Of a stretch of DNA of 64,000 nt, positions 1-8,151 are shown piece by piece (position 1 is the stretch's first letter; the number at the start of each line of letters is the position of its first letter). The notes under the pieces were generated by a model. It did no database searches, was not told where the DNA came from, and saw only the letters and a program-made list of their open reading frames with translations. This stretch comes from Burkholderia sp. Bp8992 (lineage in GTDB: Bacteria; Pseudomonadota; Gammaproteobacteria; Burkholderiales; Burkholderiaceae). Location: NCBI RefSeq assembly GCF_003853705.1, contig NZ_QTQI01000026.1, forward strand, positions 1 to 64,000, in the 5' to 3' direction. The position numbers and the translations under genes are program-made.

Positions 1-240
1 GTGCCGGAAGTACCCGACGTACCGGAAGTACCCGAAGTACCCGAAGTCCCCGACGTACCGGAGGTGCCAGAGGTACCGGAAGTGCCCGACGTACCGGAGG
101 TGCCCGAGGTGCCGGAAGTCCCCGACGTACCAGAGGTACCCGAAGTAGTCCCCGACGTGCCGGAAGTCCCCGAGCTGCCCGAACTACCCGACGTCCCCGA
201 ACTACCGGAAGTCCCCGAAGTCCCCGAGCTGCCGCCCGTC
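1..240 (-). repeat. Tandem 9-bp coding repeat (Ser-Gly-Thr/Ser units)
   Basis: About 25 degenerate 9-bp units run from the left edge to about 240. On the minus strand each reads Ser-Gly-Thr or Ser-Gly-Ser, with one interrupting Thr-Thr. Third positions vary (gta, gtc, gtg on the plus strand) while the minus-strand residues stay almost constant, so selection appears to act on the minus-strand protein. Such arrays change length easily by slippage. The array runs off the window, so its full length is unknown. Confidence 0.85.
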
Positions 241-362
241 CCGGACGTGCTCGGCTTGATCGTCGGCGGGGTCGTCGGTCCATCGACCGAGCCGCAGCCG
301 TACAGCGCGAGCAGTGACGAGACGGCCATCGTTACCGTCGTCTTCTTGAAGAATTTATGCAT
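1..362 (-). CDS. Ser/Gly/Thr-repeat lipoprotein, C-terminus beyond window
   Basis: Partial gene on the minus strand; only the N-terminal 120 or so residues are present. It begins MHKFFKKTT, continues with a hydrophobic stretch and ends the signal with the lipobox L-Y-G-C near residues 22-25, so the mature protein should be a lipid-anchored envelope or surface protein. After a short Pro/Thr linker the protein becomes a run of Ser-Gly-Thr triplets, a low-complexity spacer or surface stalk. Any functional domain after the repeats is out of view. The start at 362 was chosen because it gives the lipoprotein signal directly, with a weak purine-rich site upstream. The opposite strand is also open here as a Pro-Glu-Val repeat, but it has no signal and no domain. 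Function is unknown. Confidence 0.75.
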   Translation of the reverse strand, partial: MHKFFKKTTVTMAVSSLLALYGCGSVDGPTTPPTIKPSTSGTGGSSGTSGTSGSSGTSGSSGSSGTSGTSGTTSGTSGTSGTSGTSGTSGTSGTSGTSGTSGTSGTSGTSGTSGTSGTSG

Positions 363-722
363 GTTGGCCTCGACATTGGAAGTGTGTCCAAGCCTCCTCT
401 GCAAATTCCGCGCCACGAAAGGTTTAGCGAAACGGTGTCGCGCTTTGTTGCGAAAATCGGGAATATCGACGCGATTTAAACGGAGTAATGGCGGTTTCCC
501 GCGACGGGCACGTACGGTGCGCGGGCGAGGCCGTCGCGATGTTCCCGTCAGTCGACGTAACGCACGGTGCGATGTTACGTAGCGTCCGACATAGCGGGAC
601 ACGGGCGGCCGCGAACCGAGGGCCGCGTCTTTGACGAAACGCGCGGGGCCCGGGAACATGGCCGGACAACGCCCGGCTGCCGGCGAAGCCGAAGCGGCCA
701 CGACTTCAACCAGGACACGGAC
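363..722. other. Intergenic region between divergent genes
   Basis: This 360-base gap separates the minus-strand lipoprotein from the plus-strand decarboxylase-family gene and should hold both promoters. The only structure seen is the inverted repeat at 555-580, listed separately. Short open frames here lack ribosome sites and recognisable products. Confidence 0.5.
555..580. promoter_or_regulatory. Inverted repeat, possible operator
   Basis: Perfect 7-bp arms ACGTAAC and GTTACGT flank a 12-base spacer, about 145 bases upstream of the decarboxylase-family start. Size and symmetry fit a dimeric regulator, but no regulator gene is adjacent, so the assignment is tentative. Confidence 0.35.
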
Positions 723-1121
723 ATGAGCGAACAGGACAGGGAATCCGGCAAGGCGCGGCGGATCGACGTGATGGGCGAGGCATTCGTCGAGCGCGCGATG
801 CGCGACCTCGACGGATTTTCGCGTCCGTTGCAGAACTGGCTGAACGAACATGCGTGGGGCAGCACGTGGCAGCGGGGCGGGATCGACCTGAAGACGCGCA
901 GCCTGTGTACGTGCGCGATGCTGGCGGCGCTCGGCCGCAGCACGGAACTGAAGGGCCACATTCGCGGCGCGCTCAACAACGGCGCGAGCCTCGTCGAGAT
1001 CCGCGAGGTGCTGCTGCACAGCGCGCTCTATGCAGGCGCGCCGGCTGCCGTCGAGGCATTCCGCAGCGCGCGCGAGGTGATCTCGGATCTCGGGCTGTCG
1101 GTGCCCGACGACGAAGCCTGA
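723..1121 (+). CDS. Carboxymuconolactone decarboxylase family protein
   Basis: The 132-residue protein belongs to the AhpD/CMD-like fold. The core around residues 60-115 reads KTRSLCTCAMLAALGR, then LKGHIRGALNNGAS, EIREVLLHSALYAGAPAAVEAF. This is the usual pattern of 4-carboxymuconolactone decarboxylase (PcaC) and relatives. PcaC acts in the protocatechuate branch of the beta-ketoadipate pathway, but no pca gene is nearby, so the substrate is open. The CxC pair of peroxidase-type AhpD is absent (TCAM here), which argues against a thiol peroxidase. The start at 723 is where family similarity begins; longer upstream frames add unconserved residues. The gene stands alone and converges on the hydrolase at 1180. 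Confidence 0.8.
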   Translation: MSEQDRESGKARRIDVMGEAFVERAMRDLDGFSRPLQNWLNEHAWGSTWQRGGIDLKTRSLCTCAMLAALGRSTELKGHIRGALNNGASLVEIREVLLHSALYAGAPAAVEAFRSAREVISDLGLSVPDDEA

Positions 1122-1159
1122 TTCCGCCCGCGGCGTTGGTTGCCGGGCACGGAATCAGG
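1117..1159. terminator. Long hairpin between convergent genes
   Basis: Perfect 10-bp arms CCTGATTCCG (1117-1126) and CGGAATCAGG (1150-1159) enclose an inner CCCG/CGGG pair. The left arm overlaps the stop codon of the decarboxylase-family gene. There is no clear T run on either side, so this may be a bidirectional hairpin barrier for the two converging genes. Confidence 0.5.
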
Positions 1160-1179
1160 CGTTGCCGTGCGGTCGCGGC

Positions 1180-2163
1180 TTACGCGATGCGTACCGTCGG
1201 CGCGGCTTCCTCGGCCGGTGCTGCGGCGACCTCGAGCAGCCAGTCGGCCGTCGCATCGGGAATCGTGACCGGCAGCATGTGGCCGCCCTCGACGACCTTC
1301 AGCCGCACGCGCGCCGACTTCTTCGCGAGCGCGTCGCCGTGCTCGCGCCAGTTCAGGATCGGATCGGCGCGGCCGTACAGCACGTCGACCGGCAGCGCGA
1401 GATCCGCGTAGCGGCGCTCCATCGCGGGCAGGTCGGCGGGTGCCGACAGCAGGTCCGTCGCCGTCGCGTAGAACACGTGCGGGCGCATCCCGAGCAGGCC
1501 GCCGCCCTTGACCGGGAAGTCGCGCGGCACATCTTCCGGCGCGAACACCTGGCGCACGGCCTTGCGGCCGGTCAGGATCGTGAGCGGGATCGCGAAGGTC
1601 CACGACACGAAGCGGTGCACGAGCGGCGACGGCAGCATCAGCGGCCGGAACGGTGCGGGCGGCTCGGTTTGCTCGTGCGACAGCGGCGCGATCAGCGCGA
1701 GCCGGCTCACGCGGTCCGCATGGTTGAGCCCGACCGCCAGCGCGATCGCGCCGCCGAGCGAATGGCCGACCAGCACGGGCTTGTCGAGGTGCAGCGCGTC
1801 GATGAACGCGGCGACCGTGCGGGCCTGCGCGTACACGTTCGCCTGCGAGCTCGCGCCGCGCAGCGAGCGGCCTGCGCCCGGCCGGTCGATGAGGATCACG
1901 CGATGCTGCTGCGCGAGCCGCGTGAGCGGCAGGTACGCGAAGTTGCGCCAATTCCCCGCGAGCCCGTGAACGAACACGATCGGCGGGCCGTTGCCGTATT
2001 CGACGTAATGGATGCGGTCGCCGCCGATGTCGACGAAGCGGCCTTCGGGCGGAAACGCGCGCGTCACGCGCCGGGCCACGTAAGCGGTGAACAGCGCGAG
2101 CGCGGCGAGTACCGCGACGACGCCGAGCAGTACGTTCTGGATCAGATGGAGCACGGGGGTCAT
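1180..2163 (-). CDS. Alpha/beta hydrolase, N-terminally membrane-anchored
   Basis: This 327-residue alpha/beta-fold hydrolase starts with one hydrophobic segment (about residues 5-28), so it is probably anchored in the inner membrane. The oxyanion motif HG is at 66-67, the nucleophile elbow GHSLGG at 133-138 (Ser135), the acid is probably Asp267 in YGRADP, and the catalytic His is His295 in GGHML. It is the last gene of a three-gene operon: its ATG lies only 7 bases after the stop of the monooxygenase. In that context it may hydrolyse the ester or lactone made by the upstream Baeyer-Villiger enzyme. The substrate is not identifiable from sequence. Confidence 0.85.
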   Translation of the reverse strand: MTPVLHLIQNVLLGVVAVLAALALFTAYVARRVTRAFPPEGRFVDIGGDRIHYVEYGNGPPIVFVHGLAGNWRNFAYLPLTRLAQQHRVILIDRPGAGRSLRGASSQANVYAQARTVAAFIDALHLDKPVLVGHSLGGAIALAVGLNHADRVSRLALIAPLSHEQTEPPAPFRPLMLPSPLVHRFVSWTFAIPLTILTGRKAVRQVFAPEDVPRDFPVKGGGLLGMRPHVFYATATDLLSAPADLPAMERRYADLALPVDVLYGRADPILNWREHGDALAKKSARVRLKVVEGGHMLPVTIPDATADWLLEVAAAPAEEAAPTVRIA

Positions 2164-2170
2164 GTCGGCC

Positions 2171-3763
2171 TCAACGGGTTTCGAGTGCGGGTTCGGCGAC
2201 CTGCGTGGTGGTGGCCGGGCCGGCTTTCGCGCGGCGTTCGAAATGCATCGCCGAATCGGCGAGCGCGCTGAATTTCAGCGAGGCGAGATCGCGCACGTAG
2301 TTCTGGTGGAATTTCCACGGCTTGTGACGGCCTTGTTTCGGCAGGATGCCGGCCGCGCGCTGGATGTAGCCCGAGCTCAGGTTGACGGCCGGCACGTCGC
2401 CGAGTTCGCCGGCACCGAGCCGCGGCACGCACGTGTCGTAGTCGTTCGCGCGCATGTGGTTGAGCAGCCGGCACACGTAGCGCGCGATCAGCTCGGCCTT
2501 CAGCGTCCACGACGCGTTCGTGTAGCCGAACGACGACGCGAGGTTCGGCACGTCGCTGTACATCATCCCCTTGTACGACACGGTCTCCGGCAGGTCGACC
2601 ACGCGGCCGTCGACCGTGACGCGCGCACCGCCGAGCATCTTCACCTTCAGCCCGGTCGCGGTGACGATCACGTCCGCGTCGAGCTGCTGGCCGCTCTTCA
2701 GCTTGAGTCCGGTCGGCGTGAAGCGCTCGATCTCGTCGGTGACGATCGACGCGCGGCCCGCGCGGATCGACTTGAACAGGTCGCCGTTCGGCACGAGGCA
2801 CACGCGCTGGTCCCACGGCATGTAGCGCGGCGTCAGGTGCTTCGCGACGTCGAAGTCGGGGCCGAGCTGCTTGCTGGCCGCGCGGATGATGAACTTCTTC
2901 GTCTGGTCGGGCTTGCGGCGCGACACGTTGTACAGGTAGATCGTCAGCAGTACGTTCTTCACGCGCACGAGCCGGTGCGCGAGCCGCGACGGCAGCACGC
3001 GGCGCAATGCATTCGCGATCTTGTCGCGCGCGGGCAGCGACACGATGTAGGTCGGCGAGCGCTGCAGCATCGTCACGTGCTGCGCATCGGCCGCCATCGA
3101 CGGCACGAGCGTGACGGCCGTCGCGCCGCTGCCGATCACGACGACGCGCCGGTTCGCGTACGACAGGTCCTTCGGCCAGTGCTGCGGATGCACGAGCTTG
3201 CCTTCGAACGTCTCCATGCCGGGCCAGTCGGGCCGGTAGCCGGCATCGTAGTCGTAGTAGCCGCTGCACATGAACAGGAAGCGGCAGGTGTAGACGAGCG
3301 TGTCGGTCGCGCCGTCCTGCGTGCGCTCGATGCGTACCGTCCAGCGTGCGCGGTTCGAATCCCAGTCGGCCGCGACGACCTTCTGCCCGTAGCGGATCGT
3401 CTTGTCGATGCCATGCGCGCGCGCGGTGTCTCGGATGTAGTCGAGAATCGTCTGGCCGTCGGAGATCGCCTTGTCGCTGTGCCACGGGCGGAAGCTGTAG
3501 CCGAGCGTGAACATGTCGGAATCCGAACGGACGCCCGGATAGCGGAACAGGTCCCAGGTGCCGCCGATCGCGTCGCGCGCTTCGACGATCGCCACGCTCG
3601 CATGCGGGCAGCGCTGCTTCAGGTGATACGCGGCGCCGATGCCGGACAGGCCGGCGCCGACGATCAGCACGTCGAGGTCGCGATTGTCGCGATTATCGCC
3701 GCTGTCGCGGCGGGCGGCGGGGGCGGGCGGCGCATCGCGCCGGTCGGTCGTCGTCGAGGTCAT
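2171..3763 (-). CDS. Flavin-binding Baeyer-Villiger-type monooxygenase
   Basis: The 530-residue NAD(P)H- and FAD-dependent monooxygenase has a first Rossmann motif GAGLSG (residues 36-41), GGTWD at 67-71, the Baeyer-Villiger fingerprint F-x-G-x-x-x-H-x-x-x-W-P at 186-197, and a second nucleotide motif GSGATA at 211-216. Family members insert oxygen next to a carbonyl to make esters or lactones, or oxygenate heteroatoms. The first 30 residues are a charged, low-complexity tail. The start ATG overlaps the stop of the upstream SDR by four bases (ATGA), which supports both translational coupling and this start over the longer open frame. Its partners suggest oxidation of a secondary alcohol by way of a ketone to an ester. 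The substrate is unknown. Confidence 0.9.
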   Translation of the reverse strand: MTSTTTDRRDAPPAPAARRDSGDNRDNRDLDVLIVGAGLSGIGAAYHLKQRCPHASVAIVEARDAIGGTWDLFRYPGVRSDSDMFTLGYSFRPWHSDKAISDGQTILDYIRDTARAHGIDKTIRYGQKVVAADWDSNRARWTVRIERTQDGATDTLVYTCRFLFMCSGYYDYDAGYRPDWPGMETFEGKLVHPQHWPKDLSYANRRVVVIGSGATAVTLVPSMAADAQHVTMLQRSPTYIVSLPARDKIANALRRVLPSRLAHRLVRVKNVLLTIYLYNVSRRKPDQTKKFIIRAASKQLGPDFDVAKHLTPRYMPWDQRVCLVPNGDLFKSIRAGRASIVTDEIERFTPTGLKLKSGQQLDADVIVTATGLKVKMLGGARVTVDGRVVDLPETVSYKGMMYSDVPNLASSFGYTNASWTLKAELIARYVCRLLNHMRANDYDTCVPRLGAGELGDVPAVNLSSGYIQRAAGILPKQGRHKPWKFHQNYVRDLASLKFSALADSAMHFERRAKAGPATTTQVAEPALETR

Positions 3764-4662
3764 GCGGGTTCCTTGGCGGGCGTGGTCGGGCGCGTGGCCG
3801 GGGTGTGCGCGCGGTCGAGGTTGCGTGCGCGGGCGCGGCGCACGTGGCGCAGCATCAGCCACTGGTAGCCGGCGCCGAGCAGGCGCGCGATCCGGTCGAG
3901 CCGGCGCGCGTCGGCGCCGACGAGCACGCGGCGCGCATTGCGCTCGACGCCCGCGAGGATTTGCCGCGCGGCGTCGTCGGCCGTCGTCGCGTTGATCAGC
4001 CGGTTCGCCTGGCGGCGGTGGGTTGCTTCGTCCTGGCCCGTCAGCGCGTGGATGCTGGTGTCGACGCGGCCCGCGTCGACGATGCCGGTCGCGACGCCGC
4101 CCGGATGCACGCAGGTCGCGCTCACCGGCGCGCCGTCGAGTTCGAGTTCCATCCGCAGCGCCTCGGTGAAGCCGCGCACCGCGAACTTGGTGGCGTTGTA
4201 TGCGCTTTGCGTCGGCATCGCGATGAGGCCGAACAGGCTCGACGTGTTGACGATGTGACCGTCGCCCGACGCGCGCAGGTGCGGCAGGAACGCCTGCGTG
4301 CCGTGCACGACGCCCCAGAAGTTGATGCCGACGATCCATTCGAGATCGGCGAGGCGCGCGGTCTCGGCGCTGGCGGCCAGCGACACGCCTGCGTTGTTGA
4401 AGATCAGGTTGACCTTGCCGTGCTCGGCGCGCACGAAATCGGCCCATGCGAACACCGCGTCGCGGTCGGCGACGTCGAGTCGCCGCGTGCTCACGTGCAC
4501 GCCGTGCTGCGCGCACGCGGCCGCCGTGCCGGCGAGCCCGGTTTCGTTGACGTCGGCGAGCGCGACCTCGCAGCCGCGCCGCGCGAGCTCGACCGCGAGG
4601 CTGCGGCCCATGCCCGAACCGGCGCCCGTGATCGCGGCGACCTTCCCGGAAAACCCCTTCAT
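3760..4662 (-). CDS. Short-chain dehydrogenase/reductase
   Basis: Classical SDR of 300 residues. The cofactor motif TGAGSGMG is at 12-19, NNAG at 89-92, and the catalytic Ser142, Tyr155 and Lys159 (YNATK) are in place. An acidic residue after beta-2 (ADVNE) suggests preference for NAD(H). The C-terminal 50 residues are Arg- and Ala-rich and longer than in typical 250-residue SDRs. It is the first gene of the SDR-monooxygenase-hydrolase operon and sits divergently from the TetR regulator at 4751. A role oxidising an alcohol to the ketone used by the monooxygenase is inferred from order. Confidence 0.88.
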   Translation of the reverse strand: MKGFSGKVAAITGAGSGMGRSLAVELARRGCEVALADVNETGLAGTAAACAQHGVHVSTRRLDVADRDAVFAWADFVRAEHGKVNLIFNNAGVSLAASAETARLADLEWIVGINFWGVVHGTQAFLPHLRASGDGHIVNTSSLFGLIAMPTQSAYNATKFAVRGFTEALRMELELDGAPVSATCVHPGGVATGIVDAGRVDTSIHALTGQDEATHRRQANRLINATTADDAARQILAGVERNARRVLVGADARRLDRIARLLGAGYQWLMLRHVRRARARNLDRAHTPATRPTTPAKEPA

Positions 4663-4710
4663 CCGTCGTTCCTCCCGTTCCGCTTGCGCTGCACCGGCGG
4701 CGCGCCTATT

Positions 4711-4730
4711 GTGGTGTTTGTCGTCACCAC
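4711..4730. promoter_or_regulatory. Palindrome, probable TetR operator
   Basis: GTGGTG and CACCAC form perfect 6-bp arms around an 8-base spacer. The site lies in the 88-base gap between the divergent SDR operon and the TetR gene, the usual place for an operator that controls both directions. Assignment to the neighbouring TetR protein is by position. Confidence 0.55.
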
Positions 4731-4750
4731 TTTAGTTTTCGGGTGTCCTG

Positions 4751-5407
4751 ATGTCAAATAGCGGAATGGAGAAAGCACTCGAAACGGAAAAAAGGGGCCG
4801 GTCGTATGGCGGCGTGGCGCCCGAGGTACGGGCTGCCGAGCGGCGCGACGCGCTGATCCGCGCGGCGACGCGCGTGTTCGGCACGGTGGGTTTTCGCAAG
4901 GCGACCGTGCGGTCGATCTGCCAGGAAGCGAAGCTGAACGATCGCTATTTCTACGCGGCGTTCGACAGCACCGAGGATTTGCTGCGCTGCACCTACCTGC
5001 ACCACGCGCAGCAACTGCATGACGCGGTCGCGCAGGCGGTCGCCGCGCGCGGCGGCGATCTGCGCGAGAGCGTCGACGCGGGGCTCGCCGCGTTCTTCGC
5101 ATTCCTGCGCGACCCGTGCGCGGCGCGCGTGCTGCTGCTCGAGGTGATGGGCGTGAGCGCGGATACCGACATGACGTACCAGCGCATGCTGATCGATTTC
5201 GGCAAGCTGATCATGGCGATCGGCGCGCCGCATGAAGCGGCGACGCCCGCGGAGCGCACCGAGCAGCGGCTGATCGGGCTAGCGCTCGTCGGCGCGATGA
5301 CGAACGTCGGCGCGGCGTGGCTGCTGACCGAATATCGCGATCCGGAGGCGCAGATGATCTCCAGTTGCAGGAAGGTGTTGCTGGGGACGTTGGGAACGGG
5401 CAGGTAG
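4751..5407 (+). CDS. TetR/AcrR family transcriptional regulator
   Basis: The 218-residue regulator has an N-terminal TetR DNA-binding domain at about residues 32-80 (RDALIRAATRVFGTVGFRKA, then SICQEAKLNDRYFYAAF) and a helical ligand-binding domain. The first 25 residues are a charged extension; a later start is possible, but the ATG at 4751 is the first reasonable one. It is divergent from the SDR-monooxygenase-hydrolase operon with a palindrome between them, so it most likely represses that operon until a substrate or intermediate binds. The effector is unknown. Confidence 0.88.
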   Translation: MSNSGMEKALETEKRGRSYGGVAPEVRAAERRDALIRAATRVFGTVGFRKATVRSICQEAKLNDRYFYAAFDSTEDLLRCTYLHHAQQLHDAVAQAVAARGGDLRESVDAGLAAFFAFLRDPCAARVLLLEVMGVSADTDMTYQRMLIDFGKLIMAIGAPHEAATPAERTEQRLIGLALVGAMTNVGAAWLLTEYRDPEAQMISSCRKVLLGTLGTGR

Positions 5408-5608
5408 CTGGCGCCGGAAACTGTGGCTCGGGCATGAATCCGTCGAAACGACTCAGGCATATTTGCACGCGCATCGAGCCATGAAGGGGGGCAACGCCTG
5501 CGTCTCGATGTTCTGCCGATCGTCGAGCGGCGTGGCAGCGCTACATCCGATGGAAAGAGACATCATGATGCCCAGCGTCATCATCAAGGATCTGTCCATG
5601 CTTCGACC

Positions 5609-6112
5609 TCACTGAATACGTTTCGCCAAGCTGCAACTGCTAAAAACAACTTTGCACGACGCGTCTTCACACAGGCCTATCACGGATTTCTCCGCCTCTG
5701 GCCGAGTCAGGCTAGTTGCAACGCTATAGTGAGTATCGGCCTTCGCTACCGCCACGCACCTGTTGGAGTAAGCGGAGACCAATTCGCACTTCCTGGAGCC
5801 CAGGTCGAGACAATTTTTCATGGCGATCTGCTCCGCCTCGGATCGGCTTGCTTTGTCATGCGACGCGCCAATGTTGTGGGTTTCCTGGGCGTCCAACGCG
5901 ACCGCGCCCCAACGCTCGATATAAGTGACGTTGAGCGGTGCGCCCGGTATGGCCTGATTCCCCGGCTGGCCATAACCAGGGATAGGGCGGCAAGAGGTCG
6001 TTCCTTGCCCACCTTGTGGAACCGTGCCAGGAGGACAGCCGCCCTCTGCATAGGCGTGAGTACAGAATGAGAATGCAGTGACCATGAAAGCCAAGGCGAG
6101 TTTGCTTTTCAT
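5609..6112 (-). CDS. Secreted DUF4189 protein
   Basis: The 167-residue exported protein has a signal peptide ending in THAYA near residue 22. After a Gly/Pro-rich linker comes a DUF4189 domain from about residue 68: WGAVALD, then EAEQIAMKNC, KCELVSAYSNRCVAVA, and a final CSL near the end. Six or more cysteines in the mature part suggest periplasmic disulfides. Two more DUF4189 genes lie at 7638 and 8152. The family has no firm function; members are small secreted proteins often found in accessory regions. It is transcribed in the same direction as the LprI-like gene at 6191, with 78 bases between. Confidence 0.8.
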   Translation of the reverse strand: MKSKLALAFMVTAFSFCTHAYAEGGCPPGTVPQGGQGTTSCRPIPGYGQPGNQAIPGAPLNVTYIERWGAVALDAQETHNIGASHDKASRSEAEQIAMKNCLDLGSRKCELVSAYSNRCVAVAKADTHYSVATSLTRPEAEKSVIGLCEDASCKVVFSSCSLAKRIQ

Positions 6113-6190
6113 CGGAGTATCGACCTCAAGAAGTCACCGGGACGTGTCGGTGAGGGGAGATGACGTAGGGTAGAAAACGCGATCGGCCTT

Positions 6191-7042
6191 TCAATGCGCC
6201 GCACCGGCACTCTGCGGGTAGCGGCTGTCCGTCAGGCAGGCGTGCAGCCAGGCGGTATCTTCGGCGCCAAGCTCGACTTCGGCATCCAGCTTGGGCAGCG
6301 CCTTGGGCGCCAGCGCGGGGCGGCCCGGGTGAAGATTCCAGCCTGCGCTCGCTTTGCGCGCCTCGTCCACGGTGTCCGGGCACGGGCTGCCGCCTTCTGA
6401 ACCGTCGCCGCATGCCGCCACGGTTTCCAGCCGGCCCTGAACGACGTTGCCCACCAGGCGTGTCTGGTAGTAGCCGCCGCTCGCCCAGTCATCCATCAAC
6501 GTGCAGACCCGGTCTCGGTTCTGGTAGCGGCGTGCGCTGAAGCAGCCGTAGTTCAGTTCCTGACCGCCCGGCAGGAAATCGCATCCTGTCTCGAAACCTG
6601 CGAATGCCCCACCCGTGAATTGCGCCAGGAACTTGCGCTGCTGCAGCGCCGTTTCCAGCAAGCGCGGCGTGGCGCGGTTGGCCTTGCCGGGCTCGCTCAG
6701 TGTCTCGGTGCGCTGACGGATCGCTTTGAGCAGACTCGCGCGTAGGGCCTTGCCGTTCGGCGCGCCGGCGAAATCCTGTGGATTCGCGAAACGCTGGTCA
6801 CGCGCTTCGATCCAGCGCTTCTGGCCGCGGACGAGCATCGCGCGCAGATCTGCGTCGTTGCCGGCCTGCTGCATGACAATCGCGTAGGCTTTACCCATCT
6901 CGGCATCGGCGGCCTTGAGCTTCTCGTCGGCGCAGATCGTACGTTCGACAGGATTGCTGGCCTTTTTGCAGTCGATCGCGTGGGCAGCGGCGGTGCTGGC
7001 AAGCAGCGCGATGCAGGCGGCGTATCTGAGGAGGGCTTTCAT
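6191..7042 (-). CDS. Secreted LprI/DUF1311-domain protein
   Basis: The 283-residue protein has a signal peptide ending AAAHA (about residue 22) and then a DUF1311 (lysozyme-inhibitor LprI type) domain: DCKKASNPVERTICADEKLKAADAEM and QKRWIEARDQ. Its typical two cysteines are at about residues 25 and 37. The rest, about residues 110-283, is a Cys-containing region (GCDFLPGG, YGCFSARRY, VCTLMDDW, ACGDG, HACLTD) without a recognised family. Some LprI relatives inhibit lysozyme in the periplasm; that role here is only a family-level guess. It clusters with three DUF4189 genes and another secreted protein. Confidence 0.75.
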   Translation of the reverse strand: MKALLRYAACIALLASTAAAHAIDCKKASNPVERTICADEKLKAADAEMGKAYAIVMQQAGNDADLRAMLVRGQKRWIEARDQRFANPQDFAGAPNGKALRASLLKAIRQRTETLSEPGKANRATPRLLETALQQRKFLAQFTGGAFAGFETGCDFLPGGQELNYGCFSARRYQNRDRVCTLMDDWASGGYYQTRLVGNVVQGRLETVAACGDGSEGGSPCPDTVDEARKASAGWNLHPGRPALAPKALPKLDAEVELGAEDTAWLHACLTDSRYPQSAGAAH

Positions 7043-7637
7043 GTTGGCTTCCGGGCTCGTTCCGTGAGTCAGGGTGCGGGATGCAAAAAAGTCGGGGTTG
7101 TGTCATGACGATTCATGTTTACGCGCGTAACTGTGCGGACCCGTCACGGCGATGTCATGTCGAAAATGCCGCTTGGCGGCGTCGTGCGAAAGAGCGCGCG
7201 ATGGGTGAATCCAACAGCGTCGTCGACGGGCGAGCCATGCGTGTGAGACTCGGGCTTACTTCAAAAAAATATTAAGCAACGGAAATAAATCAGCGGTTGT
7301 CTCGCTGCACGTATCTCCTGATTCTGCGGAATTCTAGTCAAAGTAGATAGACTGGTATACATTGGCTGGGCGCTGTGTGGATTCGACGGTTGACAGACAT
7401 ATCAGTGACATCTTCGTAAGCCGATCGCTGGAGCTGGACCTCGCTAATACGAGGTGGATGCGCTTCGCGATTGGGATTTCGCGCGCCGGTTGATGGCGAT
7501 GCAGTTGCCGAAATGCGCGAATCGAACGACTGGCGAGTCAACGAACATTGAGCCGTGAACAGAATGCGATTGCGTGCCGTTCGGCCTGTGACCTTCCTCA
7601 ACGCATCTTATTGCGCTGTAGCGCCCCGACATCACCT
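7043..7637. other. Intergenic region, nearly 600 bases
   Basis: It separates the minus-strand LprI-like gene from the plus-strand DUF4189 gene and contains AT-richer stretches around 7255-7345. Open frames in it have no signal, no good ribosome site and no recognisable family. It probably holds divergent promoters; no clear operator was seen. Confidence 0.5.
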
Positions 7638-8120
7638 ATGAACGTCATCCGACTGCTTGTCCTGCTGACGCTGCTTGGCGTTGCATCGCTCAGTCACGCT
7701 CAAGTCGCCTGCCCCCCGGGCTGGATTCCCTACAGCGCGAGTGACTGCGGTCCAGATAACCGACAGCAAGGTACTAACGGGGTTCAGCCTCAACGCCAAA
7801 TTCGCTGGGCCTCGCGTTGGGGTGCGGTTGTATCCAGTCAAGGTGCGTTCGGCATCGTGTCCGACATGCCGGATAAAGACAGCGCGATTTCTGCCGCGCA
7901 GCGGGAATGCCAGGCCCGCGGAGGTGTGAACTGTTCCGTCAACAACGTGTACGCGAATTCATGTGTCGCGGTCATGGCCAACGGGCAGATCATCTGGACG
8001 GAAAATGCAGGCACGTCGGAAGAGGCGAGCAGTATGGGCATGAAGAATTGCGCTTCAAAAGGGGCGGCGAAATGTTGGGTTTACTACGCCGGATGTAGTT
8101 TGCCCCAGCGACTGGAATAA
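7638..8120 (+). CDS. Secreted DUF4189 protein, first of a tandem pair
   Basis: This 160-residue protein has a signal peptide MNVIRLLVLLTLLGVASLSHA, cleaved just before QVACPPGWIPYSA. The DUF4189 domain follows: WASRWGAVVSS, AISAAQRECQARGG, CSVNNVYANSCVAVM, then GCSLPQRLE at the end. It shares the post-signal motif ACPxGWIPYSAxxCGP with the next gene, 31 bases downstream, so the two are tandem paralogues. The start at 7638 is set by the signal peptide; the open frame upstream adds unrelated sequence. Function is unknown. Confidence 0.82.
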   Translation: MNVIRLLVLLTLLGVASLSHAQVACPPGWIPYSASDCGPDNRQQGTNGVQPQRQIRWASRWGAVVSSQGAFGIVSDMPDKDSAISAAQRECQARGGVNCSVNNVYANSCVAVMANGQIIWTENAGTSEEASSMGMKNCASKGAAKCWVYYAGCSLPQRLE

Positions 8121-8151
8121 CACGAAAAGCGCTAGACGCGTTACAGAGAAC

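Noticed and set aside
1-240. Possible CRISPR-like array
   Set aside because: The period is 9 bases, there are no spacers, and the repeat is coding.
1-582. Plus-strand open frame with Pro-Glu-Val repeats
   Set aside because: It has no signal, ribosome site or domain, while the minus strand carries a lipoprotein signal followed by Ser-Gly-Thr repeats.
5553-5615. Short open frame beginning ATGATGCCC
   Set aside because: Only about 16 codons, without ribosome site or similarity to a known small protein.
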